Of a stretch of 64,000 bases of DNA, positions 29,201 through 37,330 are shown in pieces. The position numbers were made by a program, and so were the translations under genes. The stretch spans positions 37,026,563 to 37,090,562 of the forward strand of contig NC_088100.1 in the NCBI RefSeq assembly GCF_036370855.1, read 5' to 3'. Under the pieces are notes generated by a model. The model was given only the letters and a program-made list of their open reading frames with translations. It was not told the origin of the DNA and did not search any database. Positions within the stretch are counted from its first letter, which is position 1; each line of letters begins with the position of its first letter. The stretch is from Dromaius novaehollandiae (Eukaryota > Chordata > Aves > Casuariiformes > Dromaiidae).

Positions 29201-32200
29201 GTAAATGTGTGTATAAAGAGATAAATACCCTTCTTCTGGCAACCTTATATGAACATTAGAAAACAATATGAAGACCTCTCACATTTCCTATAGCCAGGGG
29301 AGGGAAGCAAGTAGATATCTGTAGATTGCTGAGACAGAAAAATGCTATGCTCAACCATGCAAACTGAAGCATACACAGGATGCAGTAAAAAGACACTTTT
29401 GAGGGACTGTAGAAAGCAATAAGGGAAAAGGAAAATATGATAGAAATAAACCAAATAGAATGCAAGATCATGCCAAAATAGAGGAGTACCCAGGGGAGAT
29501 GGATGGATGGATGGAGTGGAACTAGAGAAGCAGCTCATGGTATAAGTAGAATACAATGCCACAGAGAGAAAGAACACTCCGGGTCAGGAGTTAAAGATCC
29601 ACTGAAACAGAGCACATAAAAAAGGAGTTGAGTTTCAGGCACATGAGTGACCCCAATACAACAAAGAGTAGTTAGTACCCACAGCCATGCCATTATCTGA
29701 CATCAAATGCAAGCCAAATCGAGGCAGCGTATTCCCCCTCACCTTCCATGAAAGAGGCAAACTAGCTCATGTTTATCTTAAGATACAAGCACACACAATG
29801 GGAGTTAATACAAGGCACACACTGCACTCAGTTCACCTCTTGGCTTGCCTTAGAGCTACTTATTGCTTTACCTGCAATCGAGGGTGCAGTCCTGAAAATC
29901 CTGATACAGCCACCACCTAAGCCAAAGCAGGCCTGAACTTCAGAGTTGCCTTGATTTATGTCTTTAAGATGCTACAAGACCTTGAAGTCCCTGTGCTCAG
30001 AATCACTAGAGTCCTGAGCACAGCTGCAGCCATATCACACCTTAACAAGATCCAGAAACTATGCACCCCCCACCTACATCTTCCTCAAGGAACATTAGTC
30101 AAATAGATAGCCTCAGACCACAGCTCACACACAAAACAAAAATGAGTCCCTTAAAAAATGCAATGGTAGCTTCAACATTGTTTTAAAATAGTCTGGGAAA
30201 GAGGCAGCAAAGCCCTGCCATGAAACAGTCCACCGTTCAAAGCAGTGCCACTTCCCTGACAAGAACTGTCCTGACAAGGGCTGACTGTCCCAGCATCCAC
30301 TTTCCAGACATGCTCCACTTACACCAACACTCTTCACTAAATCAAAGCTTCCATTCTTTTTATGGCCAATTCTGTTTAAATTAACAAACTCTCATTTAGA
30401 TACAGGTTTTCAGGCCATTCATGCTCAGCCCCATTTGTCTTTGCCCCAAAACTATTCTGTACATACCACAACAATTATTTCCCCTAGCCCTGTGTCCTAC
30501 CAAATTCTTCCTTCCCAAAGCTCTTGTAATGTCAGCCTTTAAGTCATCCACTTTCATCCAAGCACTCCCTTAATCCTTTCCATGTGAATCTAATAACTCC
30601 AAACACCTGCCTGGACTGGCAGAGAAAAAGTAGAGCCTTGCCTCACCCACTCTTCATGACTCCTGATTACAAGCCCTTACAAGGAACTATGGCCTAAGTT
30701 TCCTACTTCTTCCTCTATTCATTGTCCAGTAAGAATATCTTTCTCCTTCCTTGTATTTATGTGGCCTTTGAAAGCCATGTCTGGTTACACAGGATGGAAT
30801 AGCCATCTTGAAAACAACCCCTTCTGGTCTTCCATAGCTATAACCATACCCCTACTACAAGCCTTTTCACCCCTGAGCACAGCATAAATATGGAATGACT
30901 GTGAAGGAGAAAACAAAAAACAAAAAACACAAGAACAAGAGATCCAACCACCTATAAACAACAGCTCAACCACTATACTCAATTTATGTAACCAGTGCAG
31001 TCCCCAGGATCGACCCCTGTGCCTCGTGCCACAGATATTTCAGTCACAGAAGAATTCTTCACCTCTCACTGCAGTCTGTGGCTCCTCAACCACATGCCAA
31101 TTTGCACCTCAGTAATGCTATGTATCCTCAGCTGAGGATATGATATACCAAGTAGTCCACAATAGTAATTAATGCTGTGCCATAATTTTAAACATCCAGT
31201 CCTTTGGCCATCCGCAGTAGTTACTAAGGTACTGGCTTGTTTAAACTCTGCTTAAAGCACTTTCCCAACCTTTTTCAAGGAAATTGCTTTAATAAAATTC
31301 ATAACATCCCACTTTTTCTGGGGATTTAAAAAAAATGCTATATACACAGTCTTACAAAAGTCTTCAGAACTCCAGTTACATTCTTCTCCTGTCCAGGTTT
31401 CATGATAGGATCATCCCTTCTTTCTGCCATCTCATCCACACATTTCCTTTTGCTTCCAGGACATGCTGGCGAGTGTTCAAACAGAAGTTCGTTTCACATT
31501 CTCAATTTCTTTGAAGGCCTTTTTCTGTGTTTCATCTCATTGCTGAAGCTGAGAGTTGTAGATGATTACCTATAACTGTTCCTCCTTCATTTCCAGAAAG
31601 AGAAATCTTCCTCTGACACCTCAGTTTCTCTTTCAGTGTCAGCTTTGCTTCAGGCTACTCTCTCAGACTCCACTTCTTCTTGAACCTTGGTGATCCAAAA
31701 CTTCCATTTAGGGATTTCCACTTCACAACTATTTTTCTGACTGATGTTTCCTTTTCCAAAGCTGACTGCATCTATTTTGTTCTGATGCATGTCTTCTGAG
31801 TTCTGCAATCCAATGAAACCTGATGATGGTGAAAGGTGAGTGGGATTTCCCTCAAACACCCTGCAAATTGTCTTCAATACCAACAGCTGCTTTTTCTTTA
31901 CTAATAAAGTCCTTCCAGTGACCGGCAGTTAAAGGGGATGCTTAATTAAATGAATTGACTAAACTGGAATGCTCTTACTCCTCAGTTTGGTTCATAGTAG
32001 ATTCACATATTCTACCTTGAACATTCTTTACCTTTGAAATTGTTTTCTCCAAGTGCTTCTTCTGCCCCAGGTTTTTCTTTGTGTTCCTACCACAAGACAG
32101 CCAAACCCAATACACCTGATTTTCCAGTGTCTGATGTTTCTTCCTGTTCAATCCTTGTGTTTCATGCAGTCATGGTCCCAGATCCAACGAACTGTTCCCT

Positions 32201-35200
32201 TGAGAAGAAAGTTACATCTGCAAACCAAGTACTGTGTCAAATCACAGTACAGTGTTCAGCCAGCCCTTCTGAAGCTTAGGAACACATTCTGCTTTTTCCT
32301 GTGAATGGAACTTTTTTTTTTTTTTCCCTTCATGGAACTTTATCTCATCTTCCATTCTCTCTCCTCATCTCTACCCTCTGAAGGACTTTCATGAGGATTC
32401 TTTGACTTCCTTGGCACAAAACCTCAAATATAACAAGGTACTACTTATACTTAGGTAATTCCACTGTTCTGCCAATCACCCCAATGAATTTTCCTAAAGC
32501 ATAAATACTCAGGATCCTTTAGCCATATTTGGTTTCTGCATGGGGAAAAGAATGAGAGAAGAAGCAGCATGCATTTTCTTCTGATTCTTTGTTGCCTGGG
32601 CTGAAAAAGAAGGTAAGTCTAAATTTACTGAACATCAGTAAGTTTAAACTATAGGCTCAGATTTTCCTGGCAAAAGTTTTTATGCCAATTTGAGTTCCCA
32701 AGGAAGCAACTTTACCTGATCATTTTCAAGACAAACAGCTGCAAGTGTTTCCCATGCCTTTGCCATCCTCATTGTCTTACACTTCTAACCCAACTGGTAA
32801 AACCTACAACTGACATTTCTCTTGAACAAGATGTTACTTTGAAGACTATCCTACTACCAAAGTGAAAGTTTGCATCTTTCTGCTCTCTCCTTTCTTCTTG
32901 ATGGAAAGAGTTTGTAATCCTATTAACTGCAACAGCTGTAAATAGGTGCTGTTCCAAAGCAATCCCACATGGCCTGGGATGGCCCCGCCTCCCTTCAATT
33001 CTGAGCTCCAAGAACAATCATCTCACCCAAAGTCTGTAATTCCCTCCATTGTTTAGCTTAACACATTCAAATTAATCAACTCCTCTAAAATAAATCTTTT
33101 GGATTCAGGGTTTCACAAGTCTCCTCTTCTGGCCCCTGTCTCCTACTCCCCTTTCCTGGATGCTGACAGACTCTTCACCCACAACGGCTATTTCCACATT
33201 CCTCTTTCCTGGTCTGCGTCCTGAAGTATTCGCCTTAGTAGTTCTCTTGGCTTCAGTCTGGAACCTCCCTTTAAGTCACTTGTTCAGTCATCTAATCACA
33301 CCTTTAATCCTTCCCAGCAAATCTAACCCCAACCAGCTATCCAAGATGACAGAGAGAAGGAAGCCCTCCCCTATTACACATGCTAGTACCCATACTACCC
33401 ACTACCTATTACCCATGCCTTTACAGAAATAATAGCAGGGAATCCCTAGATCACCTTTCCTGATACAGACTGTTTCCCCTAAACATCATGTTCTCTCTTG
33501 ATGACTGCTAAGAACTTATCTTTGTCCTTTCTAAACTTTCTTTAAAGTTTACAGCTTCCTAAATGATCTCCTTCAGACTTCTCAGGTGAAAACATGATTA
33601 CAACGGATTTTATGGCTTTCACAAATGGTGTCTAAAAAGATAGTCAAAGAATGCGAGAAAAGTAGTATATCAACAAATTAACATGAAAAAACATTAAACA
33701 TTGCTAAGACTGAAAATACATATCTGAGTAATATATAAGGGCAGTGGGAAGTCACAGGATATTGTTATTATTCCCAAATAGTCTTTTAAATGCAAGATTT
33801 TTTTAAAGAGCTAACTACTTTGGATAACATTCTTAATATTAAAAATTGTGACACCATTCAAAAAAAGTCAATTAGGTTCATCATATGCACTTTTTTAAAA
33901 AAAAAAAAAAAACTTCAGAAAAGGATGGTTGATTTTCAAAAGAGCACAAAGCAGAAAGGAAAAAGGCCAAATCATTACAGTATGGAAACAAAGTAGCACA
34001 GGACTCAGTGGGACATCTGGCACAGTTCTACATGGTCTCATCACAGGAGTCCAGGGCAACAGAAGAAGATCCCTGCTGGCAGGACAATCCAGCTGAATAT
34101 TAAGAGTAGAGTTAAGACAGACTTCGGTGTCCAGTACAACATGGAAGTGAAAACTGGAGAGAATAAGTAAGCTTGGTTTTATATGAATGGGAAATCTTTG
34201 TGTAGGAGTAGTAGTGGGAATAAAATTTCTTCACATTTTGTTGTGTAATTTTGCTGTGTAGTGGTGTTTCAGTATTTATTGTGTAATGTTATTGCATAGC
34301 ATCATTTGTTGAGCAACTTTGCTGCGTGGTATAGTTTTATATTTAATGATATTGAACATTAGGCAATAGTCTTGCATGCCATAATTGATGTTGTTTGTTG
34401 AGCAACTTCACTGCTGCAGTTTTTGACACAAAGGAGAATTGTGTGAATTCACACAAGATTGTTGAATTCATGATTTCAACATGAGATGGCAAAGGGAGAC
34501 AATTCATGATTTTTTTCCTGAATGAAAACACATATTGAAGAGCAGCAAACTGAGCATCTATTTAAAATGGAACTGGAACTTAGGACATTAAGATATTATT
34601 TTATTATATAGTAATGCAACATTGTCTCATAATGACACTTTCTTATCCGGAGTACATTGTTACTACATTGTGTGATAATACATGTTTCACGTATCTATAC
34701 CTAAGAACTACCGAAGAACCTTGTTTTACATGCTACCGGGTATAAAAGTGACAAGATTATGACACAGCTTCGGTCCTATCCAAAACCATCCTTGCAGTGA
34801 GCCACCAAAATCCAGAATCTGAACAGGAAACTCCCAACCCTTCATGGAAAATGCAACTGATGTACTGCTTTATTGTGGAACGCTATGTTACAGCAAGACG
34901 ACTGAACTTAGCTTCCTGTAATTAGGAAAAGTTTCCTTAGTCTCCTATAATTAGGAAGAGACTTGAGCATATTTTAGATGCCGACACAACAGCATCCTAC
35001 TACTGCTCAAGATTCTCCAAAGAGGCAGCAGGAGAAGAAAAAAAAAAAGTTTCCTCTGTGTGTAGCACTAATCTAAGTTACTTACCTTTATATCATTTGC
35101 ACAGACTTCCATTTTTATCCTCCCCCTCCCTTTTTTTTTTTTTTTTGGTCATTGTTGCTTACAACAAGCATGGTCTGTATACAGACTTAAAGAACATATT

Positions 35201-36872
35201 TGGAGTCCAGGAAAAATACCAGGAATTGAAGTCTTTTGCAAACAAAGCAAGCAGTCTATAAGAATATGCATTTTGTACCCACATCTATTTTTACATTCAT
35301 CTGAAAATGCTAGTAAATGGCTAGAAGAGCCTCTCTTTCATGCATTACCTGGGAATCTACAAATAGTTGTACGTAACAAGAGGCGGAGAAAGGGAGCAAA
35401 CCCTGGTAGATTACAATGAACTGCTGCTGCAAGCATTTTCATCTGATCTCATCTTCAGGCAGGTTTTAAATACAGGAGAAAAATATGCACAAAAGTTTAA
35501 TGTAATTTTTAAGATGTGTCAAAAAATAAAATTGTAAGATAGGCTGGGAATGCAGATCATGCAAAAATGAGCTCCCTGCACCTATAACATAATTTATTAT
35601 CTGACAGATGGCAGCAGGCAGGGGGTGGAAAAGGAAAGACTGCTGATGCAGTAGTGAGCTTCCAGTATCTGTAACCAAAGCCCCATATTTTCAGTTATCA
35701 CACTGCCACAAAATACATCCATAGTTACATTCACTCCAGAATTTTCTCCATGTATTTCTAGTTCTAAATCATAATAGCTCTAGACCTCATCACTACGCAG
35801 ACAACTACAAAATGAAGAAAGCATCCACGTACTATTATTCTTCTGTCAACGGCTCAAGCCTACTTGCAACAGCAACTCCATGATGCCAAGCATCATAGCA
35901 AATTACCGTTTTTTTTGCTGTCCCAGTACTGAAAGCTGCTTTTCACATTTCCTTGTGTTCTAAGACATTTTCGGTTTCTTCAGCAACTTCTACGTTGCAG
36001 TTATGGGTTGCCAGTAGACAAGTGGGTCATATTGAAAACGGAAAACCATAGCACAAACCCAAATGCACTTAATGTAAAATTAAAAGCTTTTACGTTGACG
36101 GTATTCACCAGTTCCTCATTTAATTTGCTAAACTCCACCATCTGCAAAATGCAAGCGATGCTGTCACCGGATTCCCGCCTGCCACAGGAGTCAAAGGCGT
36201 AGTGTGAACTACCACAGGGCCCCACTCACCCCTGACATCAGATTCCTGTGTTATTACCCAAAGGGAGGCTGTGGCAAGAAGCAACCAAAGGAGCGACTCA
36301 CGCAGCGGGTAAGACTCTAGTAACATGATTTTGCTACTTAGCGCAGATTACAGGCAAGAAATGTAGCACGATCCAGCACCTGGCCGAGGGGCAAGCACCT
36401 GTGCGCACATGCGTGGGGGGAGCCCTTGCTCCGCCGTGGGGACATGCTCCGTGCCGACGGCCACAATAGGGGATATAAAATAAATATAAAATAAATATAA
36501 AATAAATATAAAATAAATATAAAATAAATATAAAATAAATATAAAATGCCCCAAGCACAGCCGGAAGGGTGCAAAGCAGCCGGGGAAGCCGGCAGACCCC
36601 GGCCCTCACGCCGCAGGAGGGGCAGGGGCCGAGGGGCCAGGCCCCCCCAGCCCCCCCCGCGTCTCCCGGGCAACGGAGCCATTTTGACCGCTGCGCGTCC
36701 GCGGCAGCGGGCGGGGGGCGGCGGCCGGGGAGGGGGCAGCTCCGGGATGGCGGCGGAGCCGCCGCGGCGCGTTACCTCGGATGCTCCAGGTCCAGCGGTA
36801 AAACTCGAGGGTGTCATTCACCACGCTGGACACGAGGCCCGCGGCCCGGAGCGGCTCGGCGGCGGCGCCCAT
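4949..36872 (-). CDS. ELOVL4: ELOVL4, very-long-chain fatty-acid elongase (six coding exons)
   Basis: Seen: six minus-strand segments with AG/GT borders (36872-36776, 19697-19510, 15544-15464, 8756-8585, 6382-6255, 5224-4949) sum to 942 nt and read in frame as 313 residues plus stop; human ELOVL4 has 314. Motifs are KxxExxDT (K134, E137, D140, T141), the histidine box HVYHH (157-161), NxxxHxxMYxYY (187-198), TxxQxxQ (218-224), an NDT glycosylation sequon at N19, several hydrophobic spans (about 46-61, 75-93 and 247-264 the clearest) and a terminal KAKGE dilysine ER signal. Family knowledge: ELOVL4 is an ER-membrane 3-ketoacyl-CoA synthase. It condenses malonyl-CoA with long acyl-CoA to build C28-C38 fatty acids for photoreceptors, skin, brain and testis. 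Alternatives: ELOVL2 and ELOVL5 are excluded by the C-terminal tail ([23 protein letters not shown]), which is ELOVL4-specific. No frameshift or internal stop was seen. Confidence 0.96.
5225..6254 (-). other. ELOVL4: ELOVL4 intron 5
   Basis: A 1,030-nt phase-0 intron with a GTAGGT donor and a TTTCAG acceptor. It contains a G-rich tract at 5327-5343 (two runs of eight G separated by one A) that could form a G-quadruplex on the plus strand, and a seven-G run at about 5644. Nothing else was recognised. Confidence 0.85.
5327..5343 (+). repeat. G-rich tract G8-A-G8
   Basis: Two eight-G runs separated by one A in intron 5, about 100 nt from the exon 6 acceptor on the opposite strand. Possible G-quadruplex. 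Confidence 0.9.
6255..6382 (-). CDS. ELOVL4: ELOVL4 coding exon 5 (residues 180-222)
   Basis: 128 nt between a TTTCTGGACAG acceptor and a CTG|GTAGGT donor. It reads [20 protein letters not shown], then [17 protein letters not shown] and LTILQL. It contains the third elongase signature NxxxHxxMYxYY (N187, H191, M194, Y195, Y197, Y198) and starts TxxQxxQ (T218, Q221), which is completed by Q224 in exon 6. The open frame extends beyond the donor, so the boundary rests on the consensus donor and on homology. Confidence 0.95.
6383..8584 (-). other. ELOVL4: ELOVL4 intron 4
   Basis: A 2.2-kb phase-1 intron. Low-complexity spots are a G-rich run at about 8322-8345 and a short TG-rich run at about 8546-8574 just next to the exon 4 donor. 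The open frames at 7265-8005 are leucine- and phenylalanine-rich, as expected from T-rich intron sequence, and I do not consider them genes. Confidence 0.85.
8585..8756 (-). CDS. ELOVL4: ELOVL4 coding exon 4, catalytic histidine box (residues 123-179 plus one base)
   Basis: 172 nt between a TTCTTATTACAG acceptor and a CAAG|GTGAGT donor. It encodes [49 protein letters not shown] and IKWVAGGQ. It holds KxxExxDT (134-141) and HVYHH (157-161), the metal- or proton-handling catalytic signature of ELOVL enzymes. The residue after HVYHH is F162, where human ELOVL4 has Cys; Y131 replaces Phe. The last G is base 1 of codon 180 (phase-1 intron), so the exon joins exon 5 as Q-A-F-F-G-A-Q. Confidence 0.95.
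11235..11345 (-). repeat. MIR/L2-type ancient repeat scrap
   Basis: Plus reads GCAGAAAAAAATGAAACAGA, then GTTAAGTCATTTGCCCAAGG, then CTACATATGCAATCAGTGAC. This follows the reverse complement of the well-known MIR/L2 block (GATGAGGAAACTGAGGCACA through TTAAGTGACTTGCCCAAGG). Diverged but in the right order. Confidence 0.45.
12600..12965 (+). mobile_element. Ancient CR1/L3-type 3' end
   Basis: A series of landmark phrases of old CR1/L3 3' regions occurs in order: CTGTGTGTAAACTAACTATAG, GAATTCATTGTCAAGCAATGC, AAGGTCCATGAGCTGCAGAT and CTATTGGCTAATGTCTAAGG, then TAGGATGCGGG. The match is from memory of the family and the copy is heavily diverged. Confidence 0.5.
14501..14528 (+). repeat. A28 homopolymer
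   Basis: 28 consecutive A on plus in intron 3, followed by GAAAAGAAAAAG. No adjacent retroposon body was recognised. Confidence 0.95.
15464..15544 (-). CDS. ELOVL4: ELOVL4 coding exon 3 (residues 96-122)
   Basis: 81 nt, too short to stand out as an ORF, with a TATTTTCAG acceptor and an AGG|GTGAGT donor. It reads [20 protein letters not shown] then DNVYEVR. Human ELOVL4 has [20 protein letters not shown] at this place, so YSY.CQSVDYS is conserved while SSRARG at 99-104 is unusual. Both flanking introns are phase 0. The exon size of 81 nt suits the elongase gene structure. It lies in the lumenal loop that leads to the KxxExxDT motif. Confidence 0.93.
15545..19509 (-). other. ELOVL4: ELOVL4 intron 2
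   Basis: A 4.0-kb phase-0 intron. The one segment that looks unlike the rest is a 60-codon minus frame at 18420-18238 with balanced amino-acid use (see findings). No transposon was recognised. Confidence 0.85.
19510..19697 (-). CDS. ELOVL4: ELOVL4 coding exon 2 (residues 33-95)
   Basis: 188 nt between a CCCCCCTCAG acceptor and a GAG|GTGTGT donor. It reads [17 protein letters not shown], then [35 protein letters not shown] and [10 protein letters not shown]. This is the elongase N-terminal block containing the first two membrane spans (about 46-61 and 75-93) and the WLGPKWM and YNFGM signatures shared with human ELOVL4. The reading frame stays open past the donor for 18 more codons before a stop, but the next homologous residues (LF...) come from exon 3, so the donor is placed after GAG. 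Confidence 0.95.
20013..20029 (+). repeat. C17 homopolymer
   Basis: 17 consecutive C at the end of a roughly 60-nt C-rich stretch (about 19970-20029) in intron 1; length may be unreliable in assembly. Confidence 0.95.
25053..25067 (+). repeat. G15 homopolymer
   Basis: 15 consecutive G on plus in intron 1; length may be unreliable in assembly. Confidence 0.95.
26100..26310 (-). mobile_element. Ancient CR1/L3-type LINE fragment
   Basis: Minus translation contains [20 protein letters not shown] at about 26203-26143. This matches the conserved C-terminal block of CR1/L3 ORF2 proteins (usually LEKVQRRATKMIRGLEHL). An A-rich tract on plus lies at about 26088-26120. Strongly decayed; limits are approximate. 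Confidence 0.7.
26644..26662 (+). repeat. A19 homopolymer
   Basis: 19 consecutive A on plus in intron 1. Confidence 0.9.
29123..29135 (+). repeat. C13 homopolymer
   Basis: 13 consecutive C on plus in intron 1. Confidence 0.9.
31400..33270 (-). pseudogene. Possible decayed coding sequence (unidentified), minus strand in intron 1
   Basis: The plus strand is pyrimidine-rich, so the minus strand is purine-rich. Stretches of plausible protein-like text appear in shifting minus frames: [20 protein letters not shown] (about 33240), [20 protein letters not shown] (about 32410-32350), [20 protein letters not shown] (about 32045-31980), [20 protein letters not shown] (about 31830-31770) and [20 protein letters not shown] (about 31475-31415). 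These are Lys/Glu/Ser-rich, like a disordered nuclear protein, and broken by stops and frameshifts. No parent gene was recognised and no 3' poly(A) tract was found, so a purine-rich non-coding stretch remains possible. Confidence 0.25.
34180..34905 (+). mobile_element. Candidate solo LTR of an endogenous retrovirus-like element
   Basis: The segment differs from the intron around it. It contains two spaced copies of TTGTTGAGCAACTT (about 34306 and 34396), a promoter-like GGGTATAAAAGTGAC at about 34738, and a downstream pyrimidine/CCA-rich stretch, as in U3-R-U5. TG begins near 34200 and a CA occurs near 34893, but I could not establish a target-site duplication, a primer-binding site or internal genes. 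It may be another kind of repeat or unique sequence. Confidence 0.3.
36475..36547. repeat. Perfect 11-bp tandem array (unit ATAAAATAAAT)
   Basis: Six exact head-to-tail copies fill 36475-36540, followed by a partial seventh ending at 36547. No mismatch was seen, which suggests recent expansion or homogenisation. It abuts the GC-rich island inside intron 1, about 230 bp past the exon 1 donor. Each unit junction gives a plus-strand TATAAAA and each unit an AATAAA. Confidence 0.95.
36776..36872 (-). CDS. ELOVL4: ELOVL4 coding exon 1 (residues 1-32 plus first base of codon 33)
   Basis: The 97-nt segment starts at ATG 36872-36870 and ends before a GTAACG donor at 36775. The start context is CACGATGG (A at -3, G at +4), a strong Kozak match, and the downstream residues align with the ELOVL4 N-terminus: [13 protein letters not shown] matches the human [13 protein letters not shown]. 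The first 18 residues are Ala-rich ([18 protein letters not shown]) and differ from mammals. N19 is in an NDT sequon, the lumenal N-glycosylation site known in the human protein. The intron that follows is phase 1; the lone G joins AC of exon 2 to make D33. Confidence 0.93.
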
Positions 36873-36876
36873 CGTG

Positions 36877-36972
36877 AGCAGCAGCAGCAGCGGCGGCGGC
36901 GGCGGAGCCGGCAGACGTATCTCGGTGCGCGCGTCCGTTACCTCTGCGCCGGGGCTGCTGCTGCTGCTGCTG
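36877..36972 (-). repeat. Complementary (CAG)6 and (GCT)5 runs in the ELOVL4 5' leader region
   Basis: Plus strand has (AGC)5 at 36877-36891 followed by (GGC)4 at 36892-36903, and (CTG)6 at 36955-36972. On the coding strand this is (CAG)6, 51 nt, (GCC)4(GCT)5, then CACG and the ATG. The 15-nt AGC run is a perfect reverse complement of part of the CTG run, so the two can pair. Whether both lie in the mRNA depends on the unmapped start site. Confidence 0.75.
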
Positions 36973-36994
36973 CCCTCCCGGAGCCGGGGATGTG

Positions 36995-37002
36995 ATTTAA
37001 AT
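36995..37002. promoter_or_regulatory. ATTTAAAT palindrome in the CpG island
   Basis: An AT-only 8-bp palindrome about 125 bp upstream of the ATG, isolated in otherwise GC-rich DNA. It could serve as a weak TATA-like element placing a start near 36970 on the minus strand. Speculative. Confidence 0.25.
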
Positions 37003-37176
37003 CGCTATCTCTCGGTATCTTCCCTCTAGACTCCGCCTCGCTCCCGTCACCGGCTCCCGTGCCCCGCAGGCAAGGAGGGAGGGCGGGAGGAGGACGGGGA
37101 GGCGGCGCGGCGCGGCGCGGCGGCCACGGCACCTCAGCGCCGTCCGCAGCGCCCGGCGCGGAGCGGCGCGGCTCGC

Positions 37177-37186
37177 GTCACGTGAC
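37177..37186. promoter_or_regulatory. Palindromic E-box GTCACGTGAC
   Basis: A perfect 10-bp palindrome about 305 bp upstream of the ELOVL4 ATG, inside the CpG island. It equals the extended E-box/CLEAR-type consensus bound by USF and MiT/TFE factors. The sequence is seen; occupancy is inferred. Confidence 0.55.
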
Positions 37187-37236
37187 CGCGGCCGGCCGGC
37201 GGCGGCCCCGGGGGCGAGCGCGCCGCCGGCCGGGCC

Positions 37237-37248
37237 GCGCAGGCGCAG
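37237..37248. promoter_or_regulatory. NRF1-like site GCGCAGGCGCAG
   Basis: Near match to the NRF1 consensus (two GCGC half-sites separated by AG), about 365 bp upstream of the ELOVL4 ATG in the CpG island. Common in TATA-less promoters. Confidence 0.4.
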
Positions 37249-37330
37249 TCGGGGCGCGGCGGCGGCGGGTGCAGGTGCGCGGCCGGGGCCGGGGGGGCTC
37301 GGGGGCCCCAAAGGCTTCCGCGATGGCCTG

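Larger units (their letters stand above)
19698..36775 (-). other. ELOVL4: ELOVL4 intron 1
   Basis: The largest intron (17.1 kb, phase 1). Contents from low to high coordinate: a C17 run (20013-20029), a G15 run (25053-25067), an ancient CR1 scrap (about 26100-26310), an A19 run (26644-26662), T15 (27910-27924), C13 (29123-29135), a pyrimidine-rich segment with coding-like minus frames (about 31400-33270), A16 (33897-33912), a candidate LTR (about 34180-34905), T16 (35131-35146) and the 11-bp array (36475-36547). The GC-rich part after about 36550 belongs to the promoter CpG island. The plus frame of 141 codons at 21050-21475 has no recognisable domain. Confidence 0.85.
36550..37330 (-). promoter_or_regulatory. 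ELOVL4: ELOVL4 CpG-island promoter
   Basis: Base composition changes abruptly from AT-rich to very GC- and CpG-rich at about 36550 and back at about 37330. Exon 1 sits inside. There are many GC boxes (for example GCGGGCGGGGGGCGG near 36707), YY1-like ATGGCGGC at about 36747 and its reverse-type GCCATTTTG at about 36679, an NRF1-like site and a palindromic E-box upstream of exon 1. No canonical TATA box is evident, so dispersed initiation is likely. The overlapping long open frames on both strands here reflect low stop-codon density in GC-rich DNA and are not genes. Confidence 0.8.

Noticed and set aside
36338-36995. Long overlapping frames on both strands (159 and 149 codons) around ELOVL4 exon 1
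   Set aside because: They arise from low stop density in the CpG island and from the 11-bp array (repeated [11 protein letters not shown]). The only supported coding piece here is exon 1 at 36872-36776.
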